DNA of 64,000 bases from DIGJ01 sp041739345 (GCA_041739345.1 JBGSNZ010000038.1:62001-126000), one strand, 5' to 3'. Numbered from the stretch's first letter, positions 27,244-37,152 are shown. Notes: generated by a model from the sequence alone, not told the origin. Program-made: numbers and translations.

Positions 27244-29925
27244 ATGAAAGTAACAAATATGGACGAATTAAAGCAAAAAATTGCAGAGGTACGAGCTGCT
27301 CAAAAGAAATTTTCTACTTATACTCAAGAACAAGTTGATGAAATCTTTAAACAAGCCGCAATTGCTGCAAATAGTTCCAGAATTCCACTTGCAAAATTGG
27401 CACAAGAAGAAACGGGAATGGGAATTGTTGAAGATAAGGTTATTAAAAATCATTTTGCTTCGGAATATATCTACAACAAATTTAAAGATTTAAAGACTTG
27501 TGATGTTATTGAAAAAGATGAAGCTTTTGGTCTTACCAAAATAGCGGAACCAATTGGTGTCATTGCCGCAATCGTTCCAACAACGAACCCTACATCAACT
27601 GCAATTTTCAAAGCTTTAATATGTCTTAAAACTAGAAATGGCATTATTATATCCCCTCACCCAAGAGCAAAGAATTCAACGATAGCTGCTGCCAAGATTG
27701 TCCTTGATGCGGCCGTGAAAGCTGGTGCTCCACAAGGAATTATTGGATGGATAGACGAACCTACACTTGAACTTTCCTCTGCCGTAATGAAAGAACTCGA
27801 TTTAATTTTAGCAACTGGCGGTCCTGGTATGGTAAAAGCTGCATATTCATCAGGAAAGCCAGCTTTAGGAGTAGGTCCTGGTAATACGCCCGCTATAATC
27901 GACGATACCGCTGACATTAAAATGGCTGTAAGTTCAATTCTTCTTTCAAAAACTTTTGATAATGGTATGATTTGCGCATCAGAGCAATCTGTAATTGCCG
28001 TTGAACCCGTATATAATCAAGTCAAGAAAGAATTTGAAGATAGAGGATCTTATATCTTAAAGAAAGATGAAGTCGGTAAGGTTGGAAGTATTATCTTGAA
28101 AGATGGTGCTTTAAATGCAAAAATTGTTGGACAACCTGCTTATATCGTAGCAGAGCTTGCCGGATTAACGGTTCCAAAAGATACTAAAGTTTTGATTGGT
28201 GAAGTAGAGTCTGTCGAGCTGGAAGAACCGTTTGCACATGAAAAGTTATCTCCAGTTTTAGCTTTATACAAAGGTAAAAACTTTGACGATGCTCTTTCTA
28301 AAGCGGTTACGCTAGTTGAATACGGTGGATTTGGACATACTTCCTCCTTATATGTTGATGAAATGAATGAAAAAGATAAAATAAATAAGTTTTCCGCAGC
28401 CATGAAGACAGCCAGAACTTTAATCAATACTCCTTCCTCCCATGGTGCAATCGGTGATTTGTACAATTTTAAATTGAGCCCTTCTCTAACACTCGGTTGT
28501 GGTTCTTGGGGTGGTAACTCTATATCAGAAAATGTTGGACCTCAACATTTAATGAATATAAAGAGTATTGCTGAGCGGAGAGAAAATATGCTTTGGTTTC
28601 GAATTCCCGAAAAGATTTACTTCAAATATGGATGTCTTCCTATTGCTTTAAGAGAATTGAAGGATATGAATAAAAAGAAAGCCTTTATTGTCACGGATGA
28701 GGTTCTCTATAAATTAGGATATACCGATAAAATTACAAGCGTACTTGATGAAATAGGTATAACTTACAAAATATTTTCTGATGTCGAGCCAGATCCAACT
28801 TTAGCAACTGCAAAAAAAGGAGCCGAACAACTTGCGACATTCGAGCCAGATACAATCATTGCTATCGGTGGAGGATCTCCTATGGATGCTGCCAAAATTA
28901 TGTGGGTATTGTACGAGCATCCAGATGTTGTTTTCGAAGATCTCGCAATGCGATTTATGGATATTCGAAAGAGAGTATATGCATTTCCTAAGATGGGTGA
29001 TAAAGCAATGATGATATCTATCGCAACCTCAGCCGGTACGGGTTCCGAAGTAACACCGTTCGCAGTCATTACCGATGAAAAAACTGGGCAAAAGTATCCC
29101 TTGGCAGATTACGCAATAACACCTAATATGGCAATTGTTGATGCTGAATTAATGATGGATATGCCCAAAGGTCTAACTGCTGCCTCTGGAATAGACGCAT
29201 TAACTCATGCAATTGAAGCTTATGTTTCTATCCTAGCTTCTGAATTTACAAATGGATTAGCATTAGAATCGATTCGATTAATATTTAAATACCTCCCAAT
29301 CGCATACAATGAAGGTCCAACAAATAAAGAATCAAGAGAAAAAATGGGACATGCTTCTTGTATGGCTGGTTTAGCGTTTGCAAATGCATTCCTTGGCGTC
29401 TGCCACTCATTAGCTCATAAACTAGGAGCACAGCATCACGTTCCACATGGAATTGCAAATGGATTATTAATAAATGAAGTAATCAAATTTAATGCAGTAG
29501 ATAATCCAATAAAGCAAGCTGCCTTTGCTCAGTATAAATATCCTAATGCAAAGGCAAGATACGCTAAAATTGCTGATTTCTTAAATCTTGGCGGGAAAAC
29601 TCAAGACGAAAAAGTTCAGTTATTAATCAATGCGATTGATGAACTGAAACTAAAAGTTAATATCCCAATGACAATAAAAGAATTTGGAATTACAGAAGAC
29701 AGCTTCTATTCAACCCTTGATGACATGGCAGAAAAAGCGTATGACGATCAATGTACCGGAGCAAATCCAAGATATCCATTAATAAGTGAATTGAAGCAAA
29801 TCTATATTAATGTTTATGATAAACCTGTTGAAAAGAACGAAGTTGCAGCAACTACAACTAAAGAAGCGTCGAACAAAGTAGAAACGGCAAAAGAAACAAA
29901 TACCAAAGAAACAAAGAAGAAATAA
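27244..29925 (+). CDS. adhE: Bifunctional acetaldehyde-CoA/alcohol dehydrogenase
   Basis: An 893-residue AdhE making ethanol from acetyl-CoA with two NADH. The N-terminal CoA-acylating aldehyde dehydrogenase (about 1-440) has the catalytic Cys in NGMICASEQS. The C-terminal iron-dependent alcohol dehydrogenase (about 450-865) shows IAIGGGSPMDAAK and the metal-site histidines in CHSLAHKLGAQHHVPHG. A Lys/Thr/Glu-rich tail of about 25 residues is extra. AGAGGT precedes the ATG. It points to an ethanol-forming fermenter. Confidence 0.97.
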   Translation: MKVTNMDELKQKIAEVRAAQKKFSTYTQEQVDEIFKQAAIAANSSRIPLAKLAQEETGMGIVEDKVIKNHFASEYIYNKFKDLKTCDVIEKDEAFGLTKIAEPIGVIAAIVPTTNPTSTAIFKALICLKTRNGIIISPHPRAKNSTIAAAKIVLDAAVKAGAPQGIIGWIDEPTLELSSAVMKELDLILATGGPGMVKAAYSSGKPALGVGPGNTPAIIDDTADIKMAVSSILLSKTFDNGMICASEQSVIAVEPVYNQVKKEFEDRGSYILKKDEVGKVGSIILKDGALNAKIVGQPAYIVAELAGLTVPKDTKVLIGEVESVELEEPFAHEKLSPVLALYKGKNFDDALSKAVTLVEYGGFGHTSSLYVDEMNEKDKINKFSAAMKTARTLINTPSSHGAIGDLYNFKLSPSLTLGCGSWGGNSISENVGPQHLMNIKSIAERRENMLWFRIPEKIYFKYGCLPIALRELKDMNKKKAFIVTDEVLYKLGYTDKITSVLDEIGITYKIFSDVEPDPTLATAKKGAEQLATFEPDTIIAIGGGSPMDAAKIMWVLYEHPDVVFEDLAMRFMDIRKRVYAFPKMGDKAMMISIATSAGTGSEVTPFAVITDEKTGQKYPLADYAITPNMAIVDAELMMDMPKGLTAASGIDALTHAIEAYVSILASEFTNGLALESIRLIFKYLPIAYNEGPTNKESREKMGHASCMAGLAFANAFLGVCHSLAHKLGAQHHVPHGIANGLLINEVIKFNAVDNPIKQAAFAQYKYPNAKARYAKIADFLNLGGKTQDEKVQLLINAIDELKLKVNIPMTIKEFGITEDSFYSTLDDMAEKAYDDQCTGANPRYPLISELKQIYINVYDKPVEKNEVAATTTKEASNKVETAKETNTKETKKK

Positions 29926-29933
29926 TATTTAAA

Positions 29934-29976
29934 AAATCTTTACTCCTTCCCCTCACTGGAGTAAGGATTTTTTATT
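29934..29976 (+). terminator. Intrinsic terminator of adhE
   Basis: TTACTCC pairs with GGAGTAA, extended by AAATC/GATTT with a bulge, and is followed by TTTTTTATTTTT. Confidence 0.88.
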
Positions 29977-30097
29977 TTTACTGGAAAAAAAGTAAAGACA
30001 TCCCAAGAATAATAAGGTACAATAGGAGTTAAATTGAATTTTAAAGATAGAAAGGAGTTACGATTCACCACTGACTTTTGGCGAATCGAATACAGAT

Positions 30098-30943
30098 ATG
30101 AAAAGTTATATGAGTGAAATATTAAAAGGTTTTATTATTGGCGCTTCCATGAGCGTTCCTGGTGTAAGTGGAGGAACCATGGCGATTCTTTTGGGAATCT
30201 ACGACAGACTAATCAGCTCTATAAGTAATTTTTTTAATGATGTCAAAGGTAATTTCCTTTTTCTTTTTAAATTTTGCGCGGGTGCTGGTTTAGGGATTGT
30301 TTTGTTAGCTCGGGTTATTTCCTGGCTATTAGATACTTTTCCGCTTCCAGTCTCTTTCTTTTTCCTAGGAGCTGTAATTGGTGGTATTCCCACCTTATAT
30401 AAAAAGACGGCAAAGTCAGCAATTAAATTTTCATCCTTTGTTTATTTTATCCTTGGTTTAGTTATTGTCGTATCCATTGGATTTATTCCTGCAGGTAATT
30501 TTAATATTAGCTCAGGCACCGGTTTTGGACATATTATCATGCTTTTAATTACTGGTATTATTATTGCAATTGCATTGGTTTTGCCAGGTATCAGTACATC
30601 GCATATGTTATTAATATTAGGTATGTATGATTCCATGTTATTGGCCATTAATGAATTTGATATTGTATATGTTGGCGTTTTGTGTGTTGCTACTTTAATT
30701 GGTATCATAATCACAACAAAACCAATTGAATGGGTTATGAAAAAATATCCTCATCAGACCTATTGCATGATTATCGGATTTGTACTAGGATCTACCTTTG
30801 AAATATTTAGAGATAAAATTTTTCCTTCCATTCCAACCAATGCCTATATGGGTTGGTGGTTACCAACTATCCTATTCTCAATTGCCACCTTTATATTAGG
30901 AATCATCTCAATTATGTTCCTATCTAGATTCTCAAATGATTAA
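30098..30943 (+). CDS. DUF368 polytopic membrane protein
   Basis: A 281-residue membrane protein with about eight hydrophobic segments. The N-terminal SVPGVSGGTMAILLGIYDRL and the later ALVLPGISTSHMLLILGMYD are the paired DUF368 signatures; members are linked to undecaprenyl-phosphate recycling (the PopT group). AAAGGAG lies about 35 nt before the ATG, and an imperfect hairpin (GATTCACC with GGCGAATC) fills the gap, which may bring site and start together. Confidence 0.88.
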   Translation: MKSYMSEILKGFIIGASMSVPGVSGGTMAILLGIYDRLISSISNFFNDVKGNFLFLFKFCAGAGLGIVLLARVISWLLDTFPLPVSFFFLGAVIGGIPTLYKKTAKSAIKFSSFVYFILGLVIVVSIGFIPAGNFNISSGTGFGHIIMLLITGIIIAIALVLPGISTSHMLLILGMYDSMLLAINEFDIVYVGVLCVATLIGIIITTKPIEWVMKKYPHQTYCMIIGFVLGSTFEIFRDKIFPSIPTNAYMGWWLPTILFSIATFILGIISIMFLSRFSND

Positions 30944-30990
30944 TACCAACTATAGAGTGAAAAGGATGTTGCAAAAATATAGTTTATGTT

Positions 30991-31039
30991 CAATTTGCAT
31001 ATCGAGGCACAAATAGCATGTGCCTCGATATGCAAATTG
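30991..31039. repeat. 20-bp perfect inverted repeat between convergent genes
   Basis: CAATTTGCATATCGAGGCAC and its exact complement are separated by 9 nt. There is no immediate T run, but it lies between the convergent DUF368 and MBL genes and may act as a bidirectional terminator. Short matching ends (ATGTTG/CAACAT) outside it hint at a MITE-like element. Confidence 0.8.
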
Positions 31040-31069
31040 GGATAAATTTTTTAATTATACAACATTCCC

Positions 31070-31912
31070 TTATTTTATACTGCCTCTTTCGCATTGATAA
31101 ACTAAATGTTCACCATCCGAGGCCATAACAATCGTTCCATATAAATCGGTACGAAGCGTTTGTTTCCCATACTTGTCGAGTCGCTTTAATACACTAGCAA
31201 CCGGATGCCCATATTTGTTATCCTCACCTACGCTTATAATCGAATATTCGGGGCTTACTTCTTTCAGATACGCTATGGGACTTGAAGATTTACTTCCATG
31301 ATGCGCTACTTTTAACACATCAACGTCTATGTCATATTTTTCTTTTATTTTGTTCTCAACTTTTGCAGGTGCATCACTCGTAAACAGAAATTTAATATCT
31401 CCATGCTGCAGCAATAGCACAATGGAGGAATCATTCGATTTATCTGCCTTGGCATTTGCAGAAAGTACAGTAGATTTAAGACTTCCGATTGGAATTGTGC
31501 TTCCTTCTTTTACATTAATTCGCTCTACTTTGTATTTTTTAATAGCTCGAAGCATTTCCTTATACTCATTTGTTTTGCTTTTATACGTTGTCATATATAT
31601 TTTCTTTACAGAAAAATCCCGCATCACATAATCTGCTCCTCCCATGTGATCTGCATCAGGATGGGTCACAATTAAAATACTTATTTTCTTTACGTTTTTC
31701 TTATCTAGGTACTGATGCAACTGTTTATACTCCGATTCTACGCCAGTGTCTATCAGTACATTTGCACTTTTAAATTGCAAAAGAATTGCATCCCCTTGCC
31801 CAACATCAATAAAGTGTACCGTTAAATAATCCTCTGCCTTCAGAGAAGTTGATAACATATAACAAATTAAAAGTAGTAATAGTAATAAACTAATTTGCTT
31901 TATCTTTTTCAT
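31070..31912 (-). CDS. Exported metallo-beta-lactamase-fold hydrolase (ComEC C-terminal type)
   Basis: A 280-residue protein with an N-terminal signal/anchor (LLLLLLLICYML) and an MBL domain. Metal ligands are in THPDADHMGG, DTG early on, and VAHHGSKSS. It resembles the ComEC/Rec2 C-terminal nuclease-like domain without the channel. The start at 31912 has GGAGA upstream. It may degrade DNA or another phosphoester outside the cell. Confidence 0.87.
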   Translation of the reverse strand: MKKIKQISLLLLLLLICYMLSTSLKAEDYLTVHFIDVGQGDAILLQFKSANVLIDTGVESEYKQLHQYLDKKNVKKISILIVTHPDADHMGGADYVMRDFSVKKIYMTTYKSKTNEYKEMLRAIKKYKVERINVKEGSTIPIGSLKSTVLSANAKADKSNDSSIVLLLQHGDIKFLFTSDAPAKVENKIKEKYDIDVDVLKVAHHGSKSSSPIAYLKEVSPEYSIISVGEDNKYGHPVASVLKRLDKYGKQTLRTDLYGTIVMASDGEHLVYQCERGSIK

Positions 31913-32058
31913 GGACATTTCTCCAATCATTTTTTAATCAAAGCAACAAAAACTAAGTAAATACAATAGTTGGTCTATACATTAATAAGGAATGTTTCAT
32001 AATTTAATAATAATACAAAGCGTATTCACTATCAACAAATAAATGTGTATGCAATTTA

Positions 32059-33120
32059 TTACGCAAAAGAAATCGATTCGCAGTGTCTGATTTTATCCAC
32101 TCTAACTGTTTTAATCTTTCCTGATTGTTTATCAAAGCAACTGTTTTCATTTAATATTACATCAATCAAATCATCATAAATCACACTCGCCGTAGGACTA
32201 GCTCCTGCTCCTTGTCCATAAAAAGCACGCAAACCACTGCACTTACCTTCAACGAAAATCATATTGTTATTATCATTAACAAACGCCAGTGGATTTTCTT
32301 TACTGACTGCGTATGGTCCAACAAAACATTCCAATTCTTCCTTATCATTCATTTCAGCATAGAATATTGGCTTAATTATTTTCCCATCTTCGTTTGCCTT
32401 TTTCATATCCTTTGCGCTAAGTTTCTTTATAGAAGCTGGTTGTAAATCCTGAATACTAACATCTAGTTTCATGCATAAGCGTAACAAAATACATAATTTG
32501 TACGCTGCATCAAAACCATCCACATCTTCCTTGGGATTATTTTCAGCCAAGCCATTTTCCTTCGCTTCTTTCAAAGCTTCTTCATATGTTTTATCATATT
32601 TATACATTGAAGTTAATATATAATTTGACGTAGCGTTAACGATTCCGAATATTTTTTTTATACTTTCACCTTGTGACATATGCATGATTGTGTTGCAAAT
32701 CGGAATACCACCTCCTACCGAAGCTTCCATTCTCAGTTGTCTATTATTTTCTTTTGCAGCACGAACAATTTCATTTCCATACATTGCTAAGCATTTTTTG
32801 CTAGACATGATTACATGCTTATGATTACGCAGAGCCATTATTACAGCTTCCTTCGTCTTGTTTGTCCCAACTCCACCCATGCACTCAATACATATATCAA
32901 TATCCAAATTTTTTACAACATCATTGATATTATTTGTTATCCATATCTCATCCGTATCAACATTCCTTTTTTTGTTCCGATCACGTACCATAATACAAAC
33001 TATTTCTAACACGATTCCGTACTCTTTTTTTGCTCTCTCCTTATTTTCTTGAATTAAATCAAATACTTTCGATCCTACAATTCCCAATCCTAAAATTCCT
33101 ATTCTTATCTTTTTTTCCAT
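32059..33120 (-). CDS. hom: Homoserine dehydrogenase, short form
   Basis: A 353-residue enzyme reducing aspartate semialdehyde to homoserine in the Thr/Met branch. GILGLGIVGSKVF binds NAD(P); VNATSNYILTSM and DVDGFDAAYKL are catalytic-domain motifs. It lacks the C-terminal ACT domain of the long form, so feedback control by threonine may be lost. It is divergent from a LysR-type regulator 113 nt away, which probably controls it. Confidence 0.93.
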   Translation of the reverse strand: MEKKIRIGILGLGIVGSKVFDLIQENKERAKKEYGIVLEIVCIMVRDRNKKRNVDTDEIWITNNINDVVKNLDIDICIECMGGVGTNKTKEAVIMALRNHKHVIMSSKKCLAMYGNEIVRAAKENNRQLRMEASVGGGIPICNTIMHMSQGESIKKIFGIVNATSNYILTSMYKYDKTYEEALKEAKENGLAENNPKEDVDGFDAAYKLCILLRLCMKLDVSIQDLQPASIKKLSAKDMKKANEDGKIIKPIFYAEMNDKEELECFVGPYAVSKENPLAFVNDNNNMIFVEGKCSGLRAFYGQGAGASPTASVIYDDLIDVILNENSCFDKQSGKIKTVRVDKIRHCESISFA

Positions 33121-33233
33121 ATGGTACCTCTCTAATGATTGATTTTTTTATGGTTTTAATTTATCATGAAAAGTATCATAAGTAAAATTCATATATTTTA
33201 TTGTTATTATAAAATTTTTTGATAGGAGTACAT

Positions 33234-34121
33234 ATGGAAATTAGAAATGTCATTTCATTTATCAAAGTTGCAGAACTAAATAGTTTTTCAAAAGCAGCTC
33301 ATGCGCTGGGCTATACACAGTCAAATGTCACTATGCAGATCAAGCAGTTGGAAAGAGAATTAAATACGACATTATTTGATCGTATTGGTAAAACAATTTC
33401 ATTAACTGAAAATGGGAAGTCTTTTATGAAGTATGCTTTAAAGATAACATCTGCTGTGTCAGATGCAAAACGAGAACTGGCCGATGCCACTATTGTGTCC
33501 GGAGAATTGAAAATTGGTCTTTTAGAGTCTTTGTGTATTACTTATCTTCCTCAGATAATGAAAGAGTATCATCAAAATTACCCTCTCGTTAATATTATAA
33601 TAAAAATCGGAACCTATGAAGAACTCTCTTCTATGCTAAATTCAAATGCAATTGACGTTTTATGGACATTCGATTATCAAATAGATTCTGTTGACTGGAT
33701 AAAAGAATATGAATACTCAGACCCCATAAAAGTAATAGCTCCTATTACTCACCCATTGGCTAATAAGTCAGATATCCCGTTGTCTGCTCTAGCATCCGAA
33801 ACGTTTATCTTTACAGAAAGCACTTGCAGTTATCGAAAGACGTTTGAAAATCTTTTACATGCAACCAATATACCATTTAGTATCTTTATGGAGATCGGTA
33901 ATACTGAAATAATTAAGAAGTTTGTTGCTTCTGGAATTTGTTTATCTGTACTTCCTGAGTTTTCTATTAAAAAAGAATTACAGGTAGAAGAATTCACAGC
34001 ACTAATCATATCTGATTTTCAATTCAATATGTATGGACAAATTTTTTATCATAAAAACAAATGGCTTACCCCTGCAATTAAAGAATTTGTCCTGATGATA
34101 AAAAAACACACGAAAAAATAA
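33234..34121 (+). CDS. LysR-type transcriptional regulator
   Basis: A 295-residue regulator. The N-terminal winged helix reads SFSKAAHALGYTQSNVTMQI, followed by a periplasmic-binding-type effector domain (about residues 90-290). The ATG at 33234 has AGGAG upstream. It is divergent from hom, the usual arrangement for a LysR regulator and its target. The stop codon lies inside the stem of the terminator. Confidence 0.93.
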   Translation: MEIRNVISFIKVAELNSFSKAAHALGYTQSNVTMQIKQLERELNTTLFDRIGKTISLTENGKSFMKYALKITSAVSDAKRELADATIVSGELKIGLLESLCITYLPQIMKEYHQNYPLVNIIIKIGTYEELSSMLNSNAIDVLWTFDYQIDSVDWIKEYEYSDPIKVIAPITHPLANKSDIPLSALASETFIFTESTCSYRKTFENLLHATNIPFSIFMEIGNTEIIKKFVASGICLSVLPEFSIKKELQVEEFTALIISDFQFNMYGQIFYHKNKWLTPAIKEFVLMIKKHTKK

Positions 34122-34145
34122 ATTTATTTTTTCGTGTGTTTTTTT
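34101..34145. terminator. Bidirectional terminator between LysR and DnaA-paralogue genes
   Basis: AAAAAACACACGAAAAAA pairs fully with its complement downstream. The stem contains the LysR stop codon, and its outer T run touches the stop of the opposite gene. Confidence 0.92.
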
Positions 34146-35145
34146 ATCCATTAATTTGGATGTGTATTTCGTTAACTATTGTTTCAATTGTCTTACTTAT
34201 TTCAATATCCTTTTTCTTTAACTCTGATACTTTCTCGATTCCAGCCTTAACCGTAGCGTGATTTCTATTAAACAAATTTGCTATTGATTTCATACTTTCA
34301 TTTGTCATTTCACTACACAAATACATTGCAATTAATCGAGGCTGCACAATATTTACATTCCTATTTTTCCATTTTAGCAAATCCGCATTCACATTATAAA
34401 AAGCTGCTGTCACTTCAATGATTGTTTGACAGTTAATTTTATTCGTTTTTTCTTCCGCGTCATACTCAAAATAATTCCTAATATGATTTTGGGTCACCAT
34501 TTCGTTCATAGAGGCTGCATATTCTAAATACCGATCTATCCTGTCAAAATCATTGTCAACTTGTGATAGGATATCTTTTGCTAAATCTGGCACTAAGTTT
34601 ATTCCCAATCTTTTTGCCATGCTAACTGCTATTATTAATTTTTCATCTTCTGAATAATCACTAATATTAATCACCAATCCCATTGCCAATCGAGATCGGA
34701 GTCTTTCGTCCGTACACAATAAATCTTTTGGATGTTTTTGTGATGCTATTACAACCTGCTTTCTTTCGTTTATTAAAGTTTCTATCGTAGAAAATAATTC
34801 CTGTTGAGAACTTTTTCTACCAATAATTCTTTCCACATTATCAATAAGTAGAATATTCACATTTCTATATTTATTTCTGAACTCTTCCATTGTTCCATAT
34901 CGAATTCCATTCACTACATTCTTGACAAACCATTCTCCATCTAAATACAATACTTCTTTACCACTGATTTTCGCTTCTGTTTGTATTGCATACAAAAGAT
35001 GTGATTTTCCCACTCCGTGATTACCGCATATGTATAGTGGATTATATCCACTATCAGAATTAGTCGCCACAAATGCACTGGATGCTTTAGCCAGTGCATT
35101 GTTATCAAACTTCATATATGAATGAAGCGTATATTTAGCACACAT
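34144..35145 (-). CDS. DnaA paralogue lacking domains I and II
   Basis: A 333-residue protein that begins directly at DnaA domain III. Walker A is GNHGVGKS (41-48), Walker B is ILLIDN (98-103), with Asn where DnaA has the second Asp. The arginine-finger box is ERLRSRLAMGL. The C-terminal domain IV ends with NRNHATVK, against the DnaA signature RDHTTV, so two DNA-contact residues differ. AAAGGTG precedes the ATG, so it is a designed short form, not a truncation. It is probably cotranscribed with the basic protein 52 nt upstream. The true dnaA is presumably elsewhere; the role is unknown. Confidence 0.88.
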   Translation of the reverse strand: MCAKYTLHSYMKFDNNALAKASSAFVATNSDSGYNPLYICGNHGVGKSHLLYAIQTEAKISGKEVLYLDGEWFVKNVVNGIRYGTMEEFRNKYRNVNILLIDNVERIIGRKSSQQELFSTIETLINERKQVVIASQKHPKDLLCTDERLRSRLAMGLVINISDYSEDEKLIIAVSMAKRLGINLVPDLAKDILSQVDNDFDRIDRYLEYAASMNEMVTQNHIRNYFEYDAEEKTNKINCQTIIEVTAAFYNVNADLLKWKNRNVNIVQPRLIAMYLCSEMTNESMKSIANLFNRNHATVKAGIEKVSELKKKDIEISKTIETIVNEIHIQING

Positions 35146-35197
35146 TCCGTCACCTTTCCGAAAGGATTCAATTAAAGCTCATTATGCCTCATGATTT

Positions 35198-35578
35198 CTA
35201 ATCATTCTCCTCTTCGGGATTTTCTTTCTCTTCTGCTTTTTTTTGTACTTTTATTTTCTTGGTGGTCGTTTTTGTTAACTTTTTATTCTTTTTCAGTAAA
35301 TCTAAACGTTCCTTTTCTTGCTCTTCTTTATATGCTTGATATTCTATACGCTTTTGTAACAGCTCTGTTTCTTTCTTTTCTTTATCGCAATTAAAATCTT
35401 TGATTGCATGTTCCTGAAGATTTTCATCTTCAAAGACAAGAAATTTCTCAAACGCATCCGGATATAAAAAGGTTGTCACCTTTTCACAACTTTCAAATTG
35501 TACTTTTAAATAATTCTGATTTTTCTCTAATATAGTCCCTTTTCCATATTTGTTATGCTTTACTATTTTATTCAACAT
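35198..35578 (-). CDS. Small basic protein with an SH3/Tudor-like N-terminus
   Basis: A 126-residue protein, not firmly recognised. The first 45 residues (VKHNKYGKGTILEKN...LKVQFES) read like the small beta-barrel at the C-terminus of UvrD/PcrA-type helicases. A long charged helix, rich in Lys and Glu and probably coiled coil, follows. The ATG at 35578 has GAGGTG upstream. It is upstream of the DnaA paralogue in the same direction, so the two may work together; that is inference. Confidence 0.7.
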   Translation of the reverse strand: MLNKIVKHNKYGKGTILEKNQNYLKVQFESCEKVTTFLYPDAFEKFLVFEDENLQEHAIKDFNCDKEKKETELLQKRIEYQAYKEEQEKERLDLLKKNKKLTKTTTKKIKVQKKAEEKENPEEEND

Positions 35579-35790
35579 TTTTTTCACCTCATAATTCTCA
35601 AGATATGTCTTAAGCAATACTGACTTTCACTGAGTAATTACATTTTATCACTATATCAGAAAAGAAAGCAAGGGAAAAATATATTTTCTACAAAATGCTT
35701 ATGTATTTATAAATATATTTTGTGCACTTTCAACAATTATTTAACTCCTTCTTTCTTCTTTTTTCACTATAAGGTAACAAGAACGAACCA

Positions 35791-35827
35791 AAATCAGTCA
35801 AGAAAAAATAGAGATCTTGACTGATTT
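35791..35827. terminator. 13-bp inverted repeat, likely terminator
   Basis: AAATCAGTCAAGA pairs with TCTTGACTGATTT around an 11-nt loop, downstream of the nitroreductase. The T content on the minus side is limited. Confidence 0.65.
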
Positions 35828-35890
35828 AGTATATTTTTATATTATATTGCATAGTAAAACAGGAATCATTTTGCATTTATTTCTCTGATT

Positions 35891-36415
35891 CTATAAAGAA
35901 AAATCATTATAACATACTGTTTTTTCCATTGACTCATATTTAAGATGCGATTCAGCCATTGTTGCATCCTTGGCTGGATAGCCCATGACTAGTAAAGCCA
36001 CTGGTTCAATATGATCTGGTATCCTAAATAAATCCTTTATCATAATTGGATCATAATACATAACCCATGTGGTTCCGATTCCTATCTGTGTTGCTTCCAT
36101 CATCATGTGTGTGGTTACGATACTTGCATCAATCTCCCCACTGTCTTTCCCGTCAAAGCGGCGTTTCCATGACACACTTTTGTCGTAACAAACTAGCATT
36201 GCAGCCGGTGCATCAAAATGGAACTTTGTGCACTTCTTCATTTTTCCCAATGCCTCTTCACTATTGATGACAAGAATTCGTTGTGGCTGAAAGTTAACTG
36301 CAGTTGGTGCCAGCCGCCCTGCCTCTAATATTTTATCAATTTCATCTGGTTCAATTGGCTTATCACTAAACTTACGTACTGAATATCTATCTTTTGCAAG
36401 CGTTAAAAAGTCCAT
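35891..36415 (-). CDS. Nitroreductase family protein
   Basis: A 174-residue flavin enzyme of the nitroreductase fold. The start RYSVRKFSDKPI is the FMN phosphate-binding motif, AGRLAPTAVNFQPQR is the central helix, and GIGTTWVMYYD and LLVMGYPAKDA are typical. The substrate is unknown. It lies 24 nt after the DUF3788 gene, so the two may be cotranscribed. Confidence 0.9.
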   Translation of the reverse strand: MDFLTLAKDRYSVRKFSDKPIEPDEIDKILEAGRLAPTAVNFQPQRILVINSEEALGKMKKCTKFHFDAPAAMLVCYDKSVSWKRRFDGKDSGEIDASIVTTHMMMEATQIGIGTTWVMYYDPIMIKDLFRIPDHIEPVALLVMGYPAKDATMAESHLKYESMEKTVCYNDFSL

Positions 36416-36439
36416 AACTATTCTCCAATTTCTATAATA

Positions 36440-36862
36440 TTATTTCTTACTTCGTAATTCAATGAGTCTTAATATATCCTCAAGTACAAATACATTATCC
36501 ACATCAACCATTAACCATTTCGTTCCATTCATATATTTTGAATTTTGGTACAATTGCTGGATCGTAATGCTACAAGTTTGAATCAGTAAATCTGCTTCCA
36601 CCTGATTTCGTTCACTAGAAACAACCAATGCTTTAAAGAATCCATTCTCCGGATATATAGTACACAAATTTTTTCCTTTTTTCTTATACTTAATATTCCA
36701 TCCTCGTTGCATTGAACAATTACTATATTCTAGTGTCGGATTTACATTAAAAGTCTCTATTATAGATTTGCTAAATTTCTCCCATAAAGGATTACTTATA
36801 AAACTATCAATATCTTCGTGTGTAGGCTTGTTCTCCTGTAAAAACAATTTGTCCCATTCCAT
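36440..36862 (-). CDS. DUF3788 family protein
   Basis: A 140-residue cytosolic protein. RGWNIKYKKKGKNLCTIYPENG is the core pattern of DUF3788 (quoted here across the motif), of unknown function. ATG at 36862 behind AGGAGG. Confidence 0.8.
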   Translation of the reverse strand: MEWDKLFLQENKPTHEDIDSFISNPLWEKFSKSIIETFNVNPTLEYSNCSMQRGWNIKYKKKGKNLCTIYPENGFFKALVVSSERNQVEADLLIQTCSITIQQLYQNSKYMNGTKWLMVDVDNVFVLEDILRLIELRSKK

Positions 36863-37107
36863 CAATCATTACCTCCTAATCTTTATACGTCCAACCATTA
36901 TCTTCGTGATAAATCATTAAAATGGTATTTATTATTCCTATTTCACTATTCTCACCTTTACCTTACTTTAATCGATATACTTTGTCAATATTTTGAAATA
37001 TTTCTAATAAATGTAATAAATATTTGCATAAAAAAATTAAAACAGTATCAAATGTAATCATTTTAATTACGAATTGGTAAACGAAAAGAAAACGGTTTCG
37101 TCCTTAA

Positions 37108-37136
37108 TTGACAAACACTACTACAATCTATATATT
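37108..37136 (+). promoter_or_regulatory. Sigma-A promoter of amtB-glnK
   Basis: TTGACA (37108-37113), a 17-nt spacer and TATATT (37131-37136). Transcription should start near 37143. Confidence 0.8.
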
Positions 37137-37152
37137 ATGCATTATAAAGCAA

